7,213 nt of DNA, from the NCBI GenBank assembly GCA_027036915.1, contig JALWCD010000194.1:1-7213 (forward strand), given 5' to 3'. Both the position numbers and the translations under genes were made by a program. Shown in pieces: positions 7,193-7,213 of the stretch. Every line of letters begins with the position of its first letter. Position 1 is the stretch's first letter. A model generated the notes under the pieces. That model was not told the DNA's origin. It saw only the letters and a program-made list of their open reading frames with translations, and did no database searches. Origin of the DNA: Thermodesulfatator sp. GTDB taxonomy: Bacteria; Desulfobacterota; Thermodesulfobacteria; Thermodesulfobacteriales; Thermodesulfobacteriaceae.

Positions 7193-7213
7193 GTAGCGGA
7201 ACCCCTCCAGGGT
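7184..7213 (-). CDS. Possible C-terminal end of a convergent gene
   Basis: Read leftward from the window edge, nine sense codons (TLEGFRYLS) end in TAA at 7186-7184. This would overlap the end of the KamA-family gene tail to tail by 9 bases. Nothing identifies the product, and such a short open stretch may be chance. I list it because another gene must begin or end close by and no terminator is visible. Confidence 0.25.
   Translation of the reverse strand, partial: TLEGFRYLS

Overview
This window looks like ordinary, gene-dense core chromosome from a Gram-negative bacterium of fairly high GC. LptE, the lipopolysaccharide-export lipoprotein, implies an LPS outer membrane. A family 4 iron-sulfur uracil-DNA glycosylase, charge-rich proteins and a KamA variant of a type I associate with anaerobes suggest an anaerobic thermophile of the Thermodesulfobacteriota/deltaproteobacterial type. 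The taxonomic guess is an inference from gene content and not a species call. I see no mobile element, tRNA, rRNA or CRISPR array.

Layout. Positions 1-1482 are a leftward two-gene unit: udg (family 4 uracil-DNA glycosylase), then nfeD (membrane ClpP-class serine protease), coupled by an ATGA overlap. nfeD runs off the left edge. A 105-bp divergent intergenic region (1483-1587) holds two nearly concentric inverted repeats and a plausible leftward -10 box. Rightward from 1588 run icd (NADP-type isocitrate dehydrogenase), leuS (leucyl-tRNA synthetase, 10 bp after icd) and lptE (starting inside the end of leuS), which look like one transcription unit. An AT-rich gap (5910-6064) then carries a consensus -35 promoter and an exceptionally complete Shine-Dalgarno sequence for a monocistronic KamA-family radical SAM enzyme (6065-7192). 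The last 30 bases may hold the C-terminal end of a convergent gene.

Functions. udg repairs deaminated cytosine. NfeD-type proteases act on membrane proteins together with a stomatin-like partner. icd makes 2-oxoglutarate and NADPH for biosynthesis, leuS charges tRNA-Leu, and lptE acts in outer-membrane LPS insertion. The leuS-lptE adjacency is also found in enterobacteria. The rightward genes share a transcript more clearly than they share a pathway.

The observation most worth following is the KamA-family enzyme. It keeps the radical SAM cysteines, the PLP lysine and the arginine that grips the substrate carboxylate. Both aspartates that hold the epsilon-amino group of lysine in lysine 2,3-aminomutase are replaced (Arg275 and Ser313), so its substrate is probably not free lysine. 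I found no strong evidence of an undescribed multi-gene system here.
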